From: Funneliformis mosseae
Lineage: Eukaryota; Glomeromycota; Glomeromycetes; Glomerales; Glomeraceae
DNA length: 46,972 nucleotides
NCBI GenBank assembly: GCA_910592005.1
Contig: CAJVPP010000119.1
Coordinates: forward strand, 1-46,972
Reading direction: 5' to 3'
Part shown: piece by piece, positions 1-10,411 of the stretch
Layout: each line of letters starts with the position of its first letter
How positions within the stretch are numbered: position 1 is the first letter of the stretch
Notes under the pieces: model-generated
Seen by the model: only the letters and a program-made list of their open reading frames with translations
What the model was told of the DNA's origin: nothing
Databases searched by the model: none
Program-made: the position numbers and the translations under genes

Positions 1-55
<55 letters not shown>

Positions 56-104
56 TCCCATTTTTTTTTTTTTTTTGCGGCACCCCCCCCCCCCCCCCCC
101 CCCC
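1..104. other. Homopolymer runs at window edge
   Basis: A run of 38 T is followed by 17 A, a short spacer, 16 T, a few mixed bases and then 22 C. Runs of this kind, one after another at the first base of the window, look more like a contig end or a sequencing/assembly artefact than biology. No telomeric TTAGGG array is present. Treat coordinates here as unreliable. Confidence 0.8.
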
Positions 105-298
105 ATGTTAATTAAGCATTAAAAAAAAATCTCATTATTTGGAATTTTTTAACTCAACGCTATAATTTTTTATAGATTAAAATGTGATAAGGTCTTAATT
201 TTATTCTCGGAGCAATCATCACATATAATGATCTATGCATTAGTCTATGTGAGATAGTAAAATATTCACGTCCTTTTTAAGAATTCGCAAAGTTGTTA

Positions 299-480
299 TC
301 GAAACCGTCGAAACCGTTAAAACTTTTGAGACTCATCAAAACCATCGAAGCTGTCGAAACCCGTCGAAGCCCATCGAAACTGTCGAAACCCGTCGAAACC
401 CATCGAAACTGTCGAAACAATTTCTGAAAAGTTTTGACTTTTGCCAAAATGGGTTTAGGGTTTTGTCCTGCAACTATATA
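299..480. repeat. GTCGAAACC short tandem repeat with conserved flank
   Basis: About a dozen imperfect copies of a 9-10 bp unit of the form RTCGAAACC run from 299 to 420, followed by a unique flank that includes a TTTTGACTTTTGCCAAAA stretch and ends in GCAACTATATA. A related stretch lies at about 12855-13020 and also carries GTCGAAACC units and ends in GCAACTATA, so this is a dispersed repeat family. An open frame crosses the array on the minus strand, but its protein is simply the repeat translated (SFDGF-like units), so I do not call a gene. Confidence 0.7.
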
Positions 481-619
481 TACCTCCAAAAAAACTTTCC
501 ATATTTAAATAAATAATGTATTACATTAAATAAATTTATATTACTTGTCAATTTATATTATTGATAAAAATCGATTTGTTGCTGTGGGTGGTAATAATTG
601 ATATCGGTAGGTTGTTGAA

Positions 620-829
620 ATGGTTTGTCATTTTATCTCTCAGCATCTTGTAAGAAGTGATGTGGGATGTATTGAAATAAATGTTGTGGATCATATGAGA
701 GGAATCTTCATTATTTCGTCTGCAACTTCATCAGAATATGAACTCGTGCGAGTTTTAATCTTTGAAAGATATAAAGGAAGATTTTTGCGTCAAGTTCTTT
801 TCAAAGATGAATTTTTGATTTATGAATAA
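620..829 (+). CDS. Unrecognised 69-residue open frame
   Basis: An ATG-initiated frame of 69 residues ends at a TAA. The composition is mixed rather than low complexity, with charged residues throughout and one potential hydrophobic stretch (GIFIISSA) near the middle. No family, signal peptide or splice partner was recognised. It could be an exon remnant or a chance frame. Confidence is low because nothing beyond the open frame supports it. Confidence 0.15.
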   Translation: MVCHFISQHLVRSDVGCIEINVVDHMRGIFIISSATSSEYELVRVLIFERYKGRFLRQVLFKDEFLIYE

Positions 830-1438
830 CGTCGACTTATTCAACATAATTCAAAATGTTTGTAAAAAAAAAAAAAAAATCCTGTAAAACAATTCTATCA
901 AGTTATAAGATAAAATTTATCATTTTACGTACGTTGTAAATTGATGGAACAATCAGATTGTCTAAAAATTATCGCATGTTTAATTTTAGTAAGTTAAGTT
1001 CATGATATTTATGATTCTTTATATTAAATGTGATAAAAGGTATACAAAGAGCGTATATAAGATGATACACATTAGAACACACTCATCGAAGTTATTCAGA
1101 TACAATTTGAGAAATTCTAATATTTATAAGATCAAATAACCAAAATATCGAATCGAATAATATCAGGTTTCAAGAAAATCACACGTGGGGCTTAAATCAA
1201 GACGTAATCATGAACTACCCCTACATTATTTCAAGCTTTAGCTTTGTAAATTTTTTAAAATAAACTTCAAACTTAAGAAATCAACATAAATCGTAGGTGT
1301 GTAAGCAAGTAAGTGGCGTGACGAAGATTAAATAAAGCTAATCTAAGGAATAAAATGAATTATAAATATATATATATAGGTCATAAACGATAAAGACAAC
1401 AAAGCAACAATCGACAAACACTCCGGATAACAACCAGC

Positions 1439-1586
1439 ATGTTAATACCCATTGCTGTTATTTTCTCATTCGTTTTATTTAATCTCTCATAATTTATTAC
1501 CACAGATAATTTTTATTTTTAAACGTTAATTATAGGATGATCCAGTTGCAAAGGATGTTGGAAAAATACCTTGGAGTACGACATGA
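1439..1586 (+). CDS. Candidate spliced tiny secreted peptide gene
   Basis: A TATA-like run near 1361-1378 is followed by a CA-rich, G-poor leader directly before an ATG at 1439. The first codons give a hydrophobic start (MLIPIAVIFSFVLFNLS), which stops at 1490-1492. If a weak GT donor at 1472 is joined to a good T-rich AG acceptor at 1535, the frame continues as DDPVAKDVGKIPWSTT and stops at 1584-1586, giving 27 residues. The hydrophobic N-terminus followed by a polar tail would fit a small secreted peptide. The donor is poor and the product very short, so this is a suggestion only. Confidence 0.18.
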
Positions 1587-3003
1587 TCCCGCCAATGACC
1601 TCCTGATTATAAAAATATTAAAGAAGAAATGATTTTTTTTCTTGAGGTGGGTTTTGATTATGAGATTTTTTTTTTTTACTTTCAGAGTATAATTAAAAAT
1701 GCTTGGGAGTCGTTGGCAGTTGCACCGCCCCCGTGGCAAATAATATATGACAAATAAAACGTGATAACAGTGCAGATCATATCCATATAAAGATGTCATT
1801 TCTAATTTTGGATTGTTTCGTTGATCGTCGCGGTTACAATATAAAAAAGAGGAAATTTTTTTAAATAATCTTTCCGTCGTTTCTTGCGTAACAACTTTCG
1901 TTCGTTCTTTTAAGTATGCTTTTTTTTAAAAATATTTGAACTGTAGGTACGATAAATACTTTGTTACTTTAGGCCTTCAAAATACTATTTATGCAACAGA
2001 TGAACGTTGCTGCTAGTTAAGTATTTTTTTTTCTATACTATTGAAGTAGACTTATTGCGATGATTAATCCCTGTGGCTGGGCCTTTAAGAGATAGATGTG
2101 TCTAGTACACTATTGCTTTTCACCTCTTCTATTGCTTTAGCTAAGAAATCAGTACGTGTAATAGAGTCATATCTCTATAGTGCCTTTATCACGTCCTCTG
2201 CACGTTAAATATCCTCTGCACGCTTATTATCACGATACGATATTTTCAACACGATATGGCTTTGACAGTCCTCTGAGCACAAAATTTTTTATTCGATATG
2301 TTGAAATGTACATCACTTTGCTAATTATGAATGCTAATATCTATTAACAGTCGAGAGAACTACTGAAAAATTCTGTCTCTATAATGCTGAAACATATCAA
2401 ATGATTTTTCGTAACATTTTGATGGGTACGCAGTGGAAATCTCATATTTATTTAATACAACAAATTTTTTCTGAATATATTTTTTAATACTTTTTTTTTT
2501 TATTTTTCGTTTCTTTTTATATTTTATTTTTTTATTTCTCCCCCAATTTTATTTATTTTTTATTTTTTTAATTCAATTAAATCTTCAAGTCAAAAAATAA
2601 AGATCAAGAAGTTTAATATAATAATTAATTTGACTTTCGTCGATTATTCTAGTTTCGACTATTATAGTTCGTCGAGTAAACATAATTGTTTATATTTGCA
2701 TGGTTTGTTCTGGTTGTTAAAAAAAATATCCCTGGATGAATAATCCGATTTTGCTGCGTCAAATATATAATACGATAATGATAATTTACAAATTAATTTT
2801 CCAAGTGTACAAAACTTAAGACATTTTTAATCATCGAAAAATTCAAAACTTCAGCTGAATCCGTATGATAGGATAAAAATTTATATACTAATTCCCACCA
2901 CGCTCAACAGTATTTATTTAACATCTTATATTTATTAATACGTAAAAAATTAAGTTTAAATATAAAATTAAAGGGTATTACTATTTGGCGACTCGGTCAA
3001 CAG

Positions 3004-3534
3004 CCATAGCGTCTTTCGTAAAAAATGGTAGCCGGATTTTATTTGCCGGGTCACATATACTTATTAAAGGTGACATATATCTCCCCAGAATACTTAAGAA
3101 CGGCTGGGATGTGACGCATGTGACAAATTTGCTAACCCACTTAAACTAATCCTAATTCTACCCTAATCCTAATCCTAATCCAAACCCTAACTCTAACTCT
3201 AATGCTAACGACAACCACAGCATCACCCAGAAAAAATGGCAGCCGGATTTTATTTTCCTGGTATTTATTATTAGGGTTAGTATTAGAGTTAGGGTTTGGA
3301 ATAGGATTAGGATTAGGGTATAATTAGGATTAGTTTAAGGGGGTCAGAAAATTTGTCACATGCGTCACATCCCAGCCGTTCTTCAATTTACTAAGCTTAT
3401 GGGGACAGAAATTATTTTTGAGAGAAAAATGCTAATTGTCACTATTATATGTCACCCCTAATAAGTATATGTGACCCGGCAAATAAATCCGGCAAATAAA
3501 ATCAGGCTACCATTTTTTATGGGAGACGCTATGG
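3004..3534. mobile_element. Fold-back element with telomere-like arms
   Basis: The ends are inverted copies of each other: CCATAGCGTCT at 3004-3014 and AGACGCTATGG at 3524-3534. The similarity continues inward for more than 200 bp on each side, through blocks reading AAAAAATGGTAGCC, GCCGGGTCACATATACTTAT and AACGGCTGGGATGTGACGC. The inner parts of both arms are runs of CCTAAT/CCCTAA-like units, resembling degenerate telomeric repeat. The loop (about 3213-3275) carries a further copy of the terminus, in the left-end orientation, so two elements may be nested. There is no coding capacity, so it is non-autonomous. I could not settle a target duplication; a TA within the terminal CATAGC is possible. 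Confidence 0.8.
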
Positions 3535-3895
3535 TTCGTGTGATAGGTTTTATCGATTTGGATTGGACAAAATGTTTAAACAAAAAATTGGCAATCATTA
3601 TTTAATGACCCACATCGATTTTTATAAAAATATTTTTTCGTATCTAAAAATTTTGTATCAACAATATTTTAGAGTCTGCTAATATAATAAAATTTTTCAT
3701 AATCTCACAATATCATCCATTTCTTTAATACAAAAGATTGATTGTTCTACTAATTTGGTGATCAAATCCGAATATTTTTTATTCAACTAGGTTCTAAAGT
3801 TGATTTAATAATTTTCCGTCTCATTAACGATCAATACACCTCGTACTGTTGTACTGTTGTAAGACGTTTGACGTTTTCTTCAACCTCAGACTTTA

Positions 3896-4260
3896 AAATT
3901 GAATTTGATGTAAACGTTAATATGCTTTATTTTGATTTTTTTTTTTTACTGTAGAATCGAGAACTTGTACCGTTTATCATATAGATTTGCTTAATCAGGT
4001 TAAGAAAATATTCAACTCTGTCTTAACAATACGAAATTAGACATTTTTTTTTGGAATTGTTAACAAGTTCGATCACATCAAGATTTCAAAATTTTTTTTT
4101 TAATCCAATTTTTTGGTTTGTCAAATAAATTTTATCAATTTAGGGTTTGACGTGATTTGGATATGTCCGAATGTAAAACAAGTCGAAGGTGAAACGAGAT
4201 ATGGTGTTGGATGGCACGGATGTAAACTCATTAATTAATCTTTTTCCGAATAAAAAGTAT
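3896..4260 (+). repeat. Dispersed repeat, little-mutated copy
   Basis: This stretch aligns over nearly its full length with 35565-35910. The best block is 4145-4240, where this copy reads as a coding-like frame (for example VEGETRYGVGWHGCK). This copy keeps its CG dinucleotides whereas the other has lost them, so it is the better proxy for the ancestral sequence. It lies directly upstream of the broken gene at 4300-5503 and may be an upstream exon of the same family. I do not recognise the protein. Confidence 0.75.
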
Positions 4261-4299
4261 AACCATTGGTTGATGAATTATTTTAATTTATACCAATAA

Positions 4300-5503
4300 A
4301 TGGCCCTGGATCTTTATGAAATTAATCCACACTTTGGTACCGCTATTGACCTCAGAAGCTCATTAAGCTCTCGTGAGTAAGACATTGCGTAGTGCCGTAT
4401 GTTTAATTTACGCATCTGCTTGTATCATTTTTTAATTTTGACATTATAATGGACCTGCCATTACCGGTATATTTTTATTTTTTTAAAAAATAAGAAAAAG
4501 AAAATATGTTAAAAGAAAAAAACTTTCATCTTCTTTATTGCTTCCATTGTGAACAGATCTTGACAAGGAAATCTCCGCAATGGCCTCTGAAATAAACAAA
4601 TGGTATACGTATCGATGCAGAAAAGCATATTATTGTGATGCGTACACTCATAATAGGGGAGGTGAGAATATTCAAGTGTGTATGGGTTTCTGAAAGTAGA
4701 GAAGTTTAAAAAATTTTAAAAAATTTTTAATCTTCTCTACTTTCAGAAACCCATACACACAATCGGTGAAATAGCGGTTCTAATGCGGGATTTGTAGAGC
4801 AATATATAGTACTTTATGGTATCCTCTCTGGTACTAATATTTTTGAAATAGAAATGATGATAAAAATCTTTTAATGATATTAGTGTATGATGTGATGGTT
4901 GTCTTTATAAAGTAAATTCATTCATTCATTTATTTTTAATTGTTGAATAAACCATTAAATTCATGATAAAGTTAATTCGTATGGATTGACCTTTATAATG
5001 TTAATAGATGGTAAATATTAAGAAAGTTATTTAATATAATTTCTCAATTATTTAAGTAATCTAAAATAACAAGGAACCGAACAAGAATTTTCTGGGCGGG
5101 AATCCAACGGGAAGTGATCTATTTAATCGTGAAGCATTTTGCTATCGTCTCCCTCATACAAGTTCATCGCTATCATCAAAACATTTCGTAAACATTACTT
5201 GGAGCATTCTTCTCTTCATTATCTATCAAAGCTTGATAGATGAACAAATTTATGCTTTTATTAAAGGCATTAATCTTTACCTCTCTAATTATGGTGGAAA
5301 TAATCCAAATTATGCAAGGGAACGGAAGATAGCCCGTTGACGACGTTTTAGATCATGTTATAAGATGTGAAGAAAGAAAGGTTACTATTAATGGGTCTTA
5401 TTATGTACAGGTTCTTATTGACGGTGAAGGATTTAAAGGTCTTGATAAATTTATTAAAATGACATTAATAGATCTATCTGATCACTATTCATCTAGTTTA
5501 TAA
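4300..5503 (+). pseudogene. Unrecognised multi-exon gene, probably broken
   Basis: An ATG at 4300 opens a frame (MALDLYEINPHFGTAIDLRS and onward) that runs into a strong donor, GTGAGTAAG, at 4374. Joining it to the CAG acceptor at 4559 keeps the frame and continues through a Cys-containing stretch (YRCRKAYYCDAYTHNRGG) to about 4660, where another GTGAGA donor sits; unspliced, it stops at 4691-4693. Further coding-like frames follow: one from about 5071 to 5340 without an ATG (includes NPTGSDLFNREAFCYRLPHT) and, shifted by one base, one from 5333 to 5503 (VDDVLDHVIRCEERKVTING and onward). A stop or frameshift separates the last two. No domain was recognised. It could be a decayed gene, or a functional gene carrying sequencing indels. 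The matching phase across the first intron is the strongest evidence that it was once a gene. Confidence 0.45.
4676..4760. repeat. Perfect 29-bp inverted repeat (hairpin)
   Basis: The left arm 4676-4704 and right arm 4732-4760 are exact reverse complements over 29 bases, separated by 27 bases of almost pure A and T that can pair further. It falls in or beside a putative intron of the gene at 4300-5503; the right arm contains a CTTTCAG that could act as a splice acceptor. It could be a tiny palindromic insertion, a small-RNA precursor or a splice-influencing structure. Confidence 0.9.
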
Positions 5504-6019
5504 ATAATAAAGACCGAATCGAAATTTATTGTGCATTGATGTCCAAATTTATAGCACAATATTCAACGCGAAGATGCTACGCATTTTGAAACTGGTGTAT
5601 TGCAAGTATAGTATAGAATTATTAATAATCTTTTTATTTCAGTTAATATATTTCACATTTAGAGATTACATGTAAATTAAAATCGTTCCCGTATTAAATT
5701 TATAATTTAATTTTTTTTATTAATAATATAGCCGATAAATTTATAAATATTATTTAAATTTAAATTTAATATTTATATAGAATGCTATGTTATTTAATTT
5801 CTATTTTCTGATTTATTTATCGTATCATATGATAATTTAATATTTCTAAAACCAGGTAAATTAAAATAAAAAAACTTCATATAAACTCTTCTTGGTGTTA
5901 AAAGTAAATATTTCTCAAAGGATTTCGAACTAATCGTTTATTTCTTTTAATTCTGTTGGTAATTTTGCATTAAATATTTAGGAAGTATTGGATAAATACA
6001 GATTGAAAAGAAACAATAG

Positions 6020-6400
6020 AATACCTAAACTAGCAGAAGCATCTTGATGAAAATTGAATATAGAATAGGCGAACCCATATTTTCACATTTGCTCAGCCTA
6101 TAGTATGAACGAGAGGATAATTCTTACTATATTTGGTCTTTAAGTTCAAGAAGTGAATTCACTAACCAGCATAAACCAAGGTCATTGGGTTTTTTTTGTA
6201 TATATAGTTCATTATTTATTGAAGAAAAGAAGAAAAAAATTATAAAAAAAAAAGAAAAAAAAGGATATGAGCATAATTCTAGATGAGCCAAAGCGTACAA
6301 CCAATGAAATTAGTCAAATTAATCATCAGAATGAAGGCGATATTCGATTGATTTAGAAACGTCCATTACCTCTTGATAATATCAGTGTTGTTGTATTTCA
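6020..6400 (+). repeat. Local duplication, copy A
   Basis: This copy carries in order AAACTAGCAGAAGCA, a GGCGAACCCA block, GAGAGGATA, AGTGAATTCACTAACCAGCA, a long A-rich tract and TTGATAATATCAGTGTTG. The same blocks in the same order occur at 6538-6840. The copies differ by substitutions and indels of tens of bases, so the duplication is not recent. No credible protein is encoded. Confidence 0.75.
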
Positions 6401-6537
6401 ACTTCTAAATTGTCAGCAAGGACATAGTCCCAAAAGAGGCTAAGCGTATGACTTTCGTTAAACTTTACCTATATCGTTAGATGAATTCATATATATGTAT
6501 GTAAATACATATTGAAGAAAAACAAAAGAGAAACTAT

Positions 6538-6840
6538 CTAAAGCTAAACTAGCAGAAGCACTTTGATGCAAATTAGGATAAGCGAACCCAAATTTTCTAC
6601 TTGCTTTATCAATAGTACGAAATGAGAGGATACTTCTTTCTATATTTTAGTCCTTAAGTTCAGGGAGTGAATTCACTGATCAGCAGGTGTATCACTTTAA
6701 CTAAGGCCACTTTGTATATTTTTATTTTTATTTTATTTTTTATAAATGAAAAAAAAAAGGAAATTATAAAAAAAACAAAAGGAAGAGAGCGTTGTTCTAG
6801 ACTATCTTTTGATAATGTTAGCATTGTCGCTGTATTATTT
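6538..6840 (+). repeat. Local duplication, copy B
   Basis: Second copy of the 6020-6400 block, about 440-520 bp downstream: AAACTAGCAGAAGCA, AGCGAACCCA, GAGAGGATA, AGTGAATTCACTGATCAGCA, an A-rich tract and TTGATAATGTTAGCATTG. An open frame at 6667-6900 lies across it but is rich in F, I, L and K from the T- and A-rich tracts, so I treat it as chance. Confidence 0.75.
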
Positions 6841-6899
6841 CTTTTTCTTTTATTTTTTATTTCATTTTTTACTATCGTTAATTTTGCACATTCTAAATA

Positions 6900-9800
6900 A
6901 CAATTTCATGCGTGTTTAACTATGTTGAAGAAAAGATTAAAATGTTTTATTAGTTTTGAAAATTGCTATATATATATATTGGACGTGAAAAATAACTTGA
7001 TTGGTCAGAGTCTGACGTATCCTTTTTATAATGTGATCGGCATTAATTCTCATTTCGAGATATCACACTTAATAAAAAATAGCTGCTGGATTAGTTTATT
7101 ACTGAGGTAATTTAGCTTTAGAAAATATGTTGTTTAGGATTATTATTGTTTTCATTATAAAATCTTTTTGATATTTCTTGGTTATTAAGTTTTTTTTAGG
7201 AAAGTGTTTAGAAATATTTCTGTTTCACCAGATTATTTTTGTCATTTCCTTCCCGTCCTTTCTAATATCGTATTAATTTGTATGTTCTTTTAGATCTCAA
7301 AATTAGATAAGATTCATCTTCTAGTGGAAGACAAATTTCTTTATTCATTTCCTATCACGCATGGGTACTGTTAAGTTCTTTTCCAATACCTAAACTGACA
7401 TGTAAATTTTAATTTAGATATATTTCGTACACAGGTATAGTTTTTCGTTTTCAATTTAATGTGCTACAACAAATTAACATTCATTTGGATCGAAAAAAGG
7501 TATGATTATTGCGCATTGTGTTAAAATATTTGTTAACGATAGAGTTAATTTGGCGAATGGAGACCCTTATTACAATGAAAACAACAAAGGCAGGATAAAA
7601 GATTGCATATGTTGAGAAATTGGATCTCATTTTTTTAAACCAAAATTGGGTTATTTTAATACTAAATACACATTTTAACGAAAATAACATTTGAATTAAT
7701 TTTAAAAAATTTTAAATAAGAAGCGCGAAATAACTTAAGTATTCATTTAGTGGTTTTCAATTTCTGGTCAAATTATGAATAAATTACGATTGGTTACTCA
7801 ATTTATTGATAATTAATAGAAATACATTTGAAGAATTTCCAAATATCATTGGAGAAATCAAGTAAGAATTTTTTTTAACCATATACTCGTGATTTGTTAA
7901 TGAATTACTTTTTTTTGAAAAAAAAATAAATACATACGTTTTATATGACTTATTAAGAAAGTGTCATGAGGAGATGTTGCATATTTCATCTAGTAAGGCT
8001 TTTTATGCAACTGAATAAAAACAGCCTTCTTAAGAAATAAGTCAAAATATTTAATAAGCTTCAATAATTGGCAAGACAAATGAATCAAGAATTACAAACA
8101 GTCCTTAATTAGTGTCTAAATTAATTGATATTATGTATTATGAAGAAGATAAAGAAGACATTGATGATACATTAAATAAATTCATATTTGGTTGGATAGA
8201 TTAATTCATATAATTTCCGCTACCATGTTACATCCTTTAACATAATATCATTAATATTTTTGCAAATTAAGAATATGATAATAATGAAATACGTAGATTT
8301 AAACCATATCGACTACCATTCCATTCTTTCTATCACTAGATTTTATATATAAAAGGATTCTCATTTAATTTTAATTCTATTTATTAAATCATTGTGATGG
8401 GAAACCAATGTCGCCACCTACGTTGATTTAGAAGTAATAGGTAAAGTTCAATTCTTTTCAATTGCAATGTTAAGCAACCTGCTAAATAAATTCATAAGAT
8501 ATACTACAATCAGAAGTGGATATTTGGATCATCATTATAAGCTGGTTCATTCAAATTATATATTTCATTTGGGGTCAGAATATGATAAAAGCATGTGCAA
8601 AGTTAATTAAACAAAGTAATAAGATTATTAAGAAAGAAAATATCCTCTTAGTTACACCAATAATAATAGTAAAGTTATTGCTAAAATAATCAAGATCTCG
8701 CAAGAATGTGATGAATTTCAGCGATGACGAAGGTATTGCATAATGTAACCAAAAGAAGGTAGAATATACTGGAAAGAATATACGCCACAAGATCTAATAT
8801 CATAAATAGCATATGAATATAAATAATTATTTTAAATTATATTATAAAAAATTTAAATTTATAAATACCATAGATCTTTGATACAATTTCATTTTCCTAG
8901 ATAATTTGTCTAATTACCTGTCTCCTGAATGATATGAAGCAATCCAAAATAATACTGATCCTTAAAAAAACATTTCTTATTTCATCTGACATCATAGATG
9001 AGCAAAAGCATGGTAAATAATCCCCACAAAATATAATAATATAATCTTCCAAAGGTATTCCATTTGAAATTCAGTCATAAATTGTTATTCATCGAAAGCA
9101 ACGAATGTAGTGGCATAAGTAATTGTAATAGATTTATTCTTTGTAAATGCCAGGCAAGAAACGACTACTATTAAGCCTTTTATTTGATATTTCCTTTTGA
9201 AAGAATTTATTGAACTGTAAAATTTGTAGAATGACATATCTATCTCTTCAACTATATACTTGCAATGTATGAGCTTAATCTGTATTACCAATCAATTTTT
9301 ATTAGTGGAACTAATATAAGGTTCATTCATTTTGATTTGGAATAAATGAAACATAGAAATGAACCTTGCATAATGATTAGGTAATAGTAAATGTAATTTT
9401 GACAGATGTTTTGTGATAAAACCAAAGATTCTATAATTCGTCATAGCGCTTCATATAACTTGTTAAGACAAGTATCTAATAAATTACTTTCATATTGTTC
9501 AATGGAATGATTGATGATTTCATCGCTCATTTTTACGAGATACTTTCTCGAGCGAAGATCATTAACCATGACTATTTTACCCATGATAATATTTTAAAAT
9601 TGTTTATACATTGAGAAATTTATCAATTTTACTATAAATATATCTAGGTACAATTTTGTTAGTCACAATATAAAGCTACATCATCATTACTTAAAATATG
9701 AATGTGATTAAATATAACATCATCAAAATTAAGACTAAATGACTGCATTTGATCTCTTATACGAACTTCCAATCTTTTCAGTTGATTCCCGGTACGATCA

Positions 9801-10400
9801 TAAGGAGACATTTTTATCTAAAAAATTTAGAAATCCTAAATATCATATTCACTCTTTAACAAAAATAAATGTCATAAGGTGTTATTATTGGTGTTTATAA
9901 ATTGCATTCTTGAAATAAATCAATAATTTATTATCTGATAATTCTAGTAACTCTCTGAAGTCTCCGAAATCGACCTCAAAGCCTTTTTCGTCATTTTCTA
10001 TTTTGTCTATTTGAGTTTTTTTAGCGTTAAATCAACGTTTCATATAGCCAATGATTTATCTACGACATGTTCCTTATTAGTAAAATTACGAATGGTTCAA
10101 TTGTTGCGATGACATCGATTGGATTACTGATTTAGACATTAAATATTATCCTGACCTGATGATTATGTCTCTGAAAGTCGATTTAACGAACTTTTATCCG
10201 CTAATATTATACTAACTTAAAAAGGTTAAATCGATCGACGATTTTTTGAGTTACAAAAAAAATGCATAACATTTATAAATGACAAATGGAAGTTTCACCG
10301 CACCGTTACATCACAAATCATTAAATGTATAGGTTAGAATTGCATGATCGACCAAGTGCATTTTTTTTTTCTTGTTCTAAAATTTATAATTAAAAAAAAA
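6900..10400. other. AT-rich stretch without a recognised gene
   Basis: Short open frames on both strands here are hydrophobic or lysine-rich by-products of base composition. A few coding-like fragments occur (for example EEDKEDIDDTLNKFIFGWID near 8143-8200 on the plus strand, and the minus-strand frame at 9659-9811) but none joins into a gene. This may be an old, decayed gene region. Confidence 0.5.
9659..9811 (-). CDS. Unrecognised 50-residue open frame
   Basis: An ATG at 9811 on the minus strand opens a 50-residue frame beginning MSPYDRTGNQLKRLEVRIRD and ending in a TAA. Its composition is that of an ordinary protein rather than of AT-rich noise. A second short frame on the same strand further down (about 9436-9568, MVNDLRSRKYLVKMSDEI) could be a later exon, but I found no convincing splice pair. 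No family was recognised. It may be an exon, a relic or chance. Confidence 0.22.
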   Translation of the reverse strand: MSPYDRTGNQLKRLEVRIRDQMQSFSLNFDDVIFNHIHILSNDDVALYCD

Positions 10401-10411
10401 AAAAATTCAAA

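Larger units (their letters stand above)
490..2980. other. Mostly unassigned AT-rich sequence
   Basis: Apart from two weak short gene candidates listed separately (620-829 and 1439-1586), I see no recognisable gene, RNA or transposon here. There are several T-rich and A-rich runs and one short direct repeat of TCCTCTGCACG near 2193-2222. Confidence 0.5.

Noticed and set aside
277..489. Minus-strand gene encoding SFDGF repeats
   Set aside because: The protein is only the translated 9-bp simple repeat, and the DNA repeat recurs elsewhere without a frame.
3120..3350. True interstitial telomere or chromosome end
   Set aside because: The CCTAAT-like runs are irregular, face each other and form the arms of an inverted-repeat element.
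6667..6900. 77-residue membrane-protein-like frame
   Set aside because: It arises from T- and A-rich tracts in a duplicated non-coding block; the other copy has no such frame.
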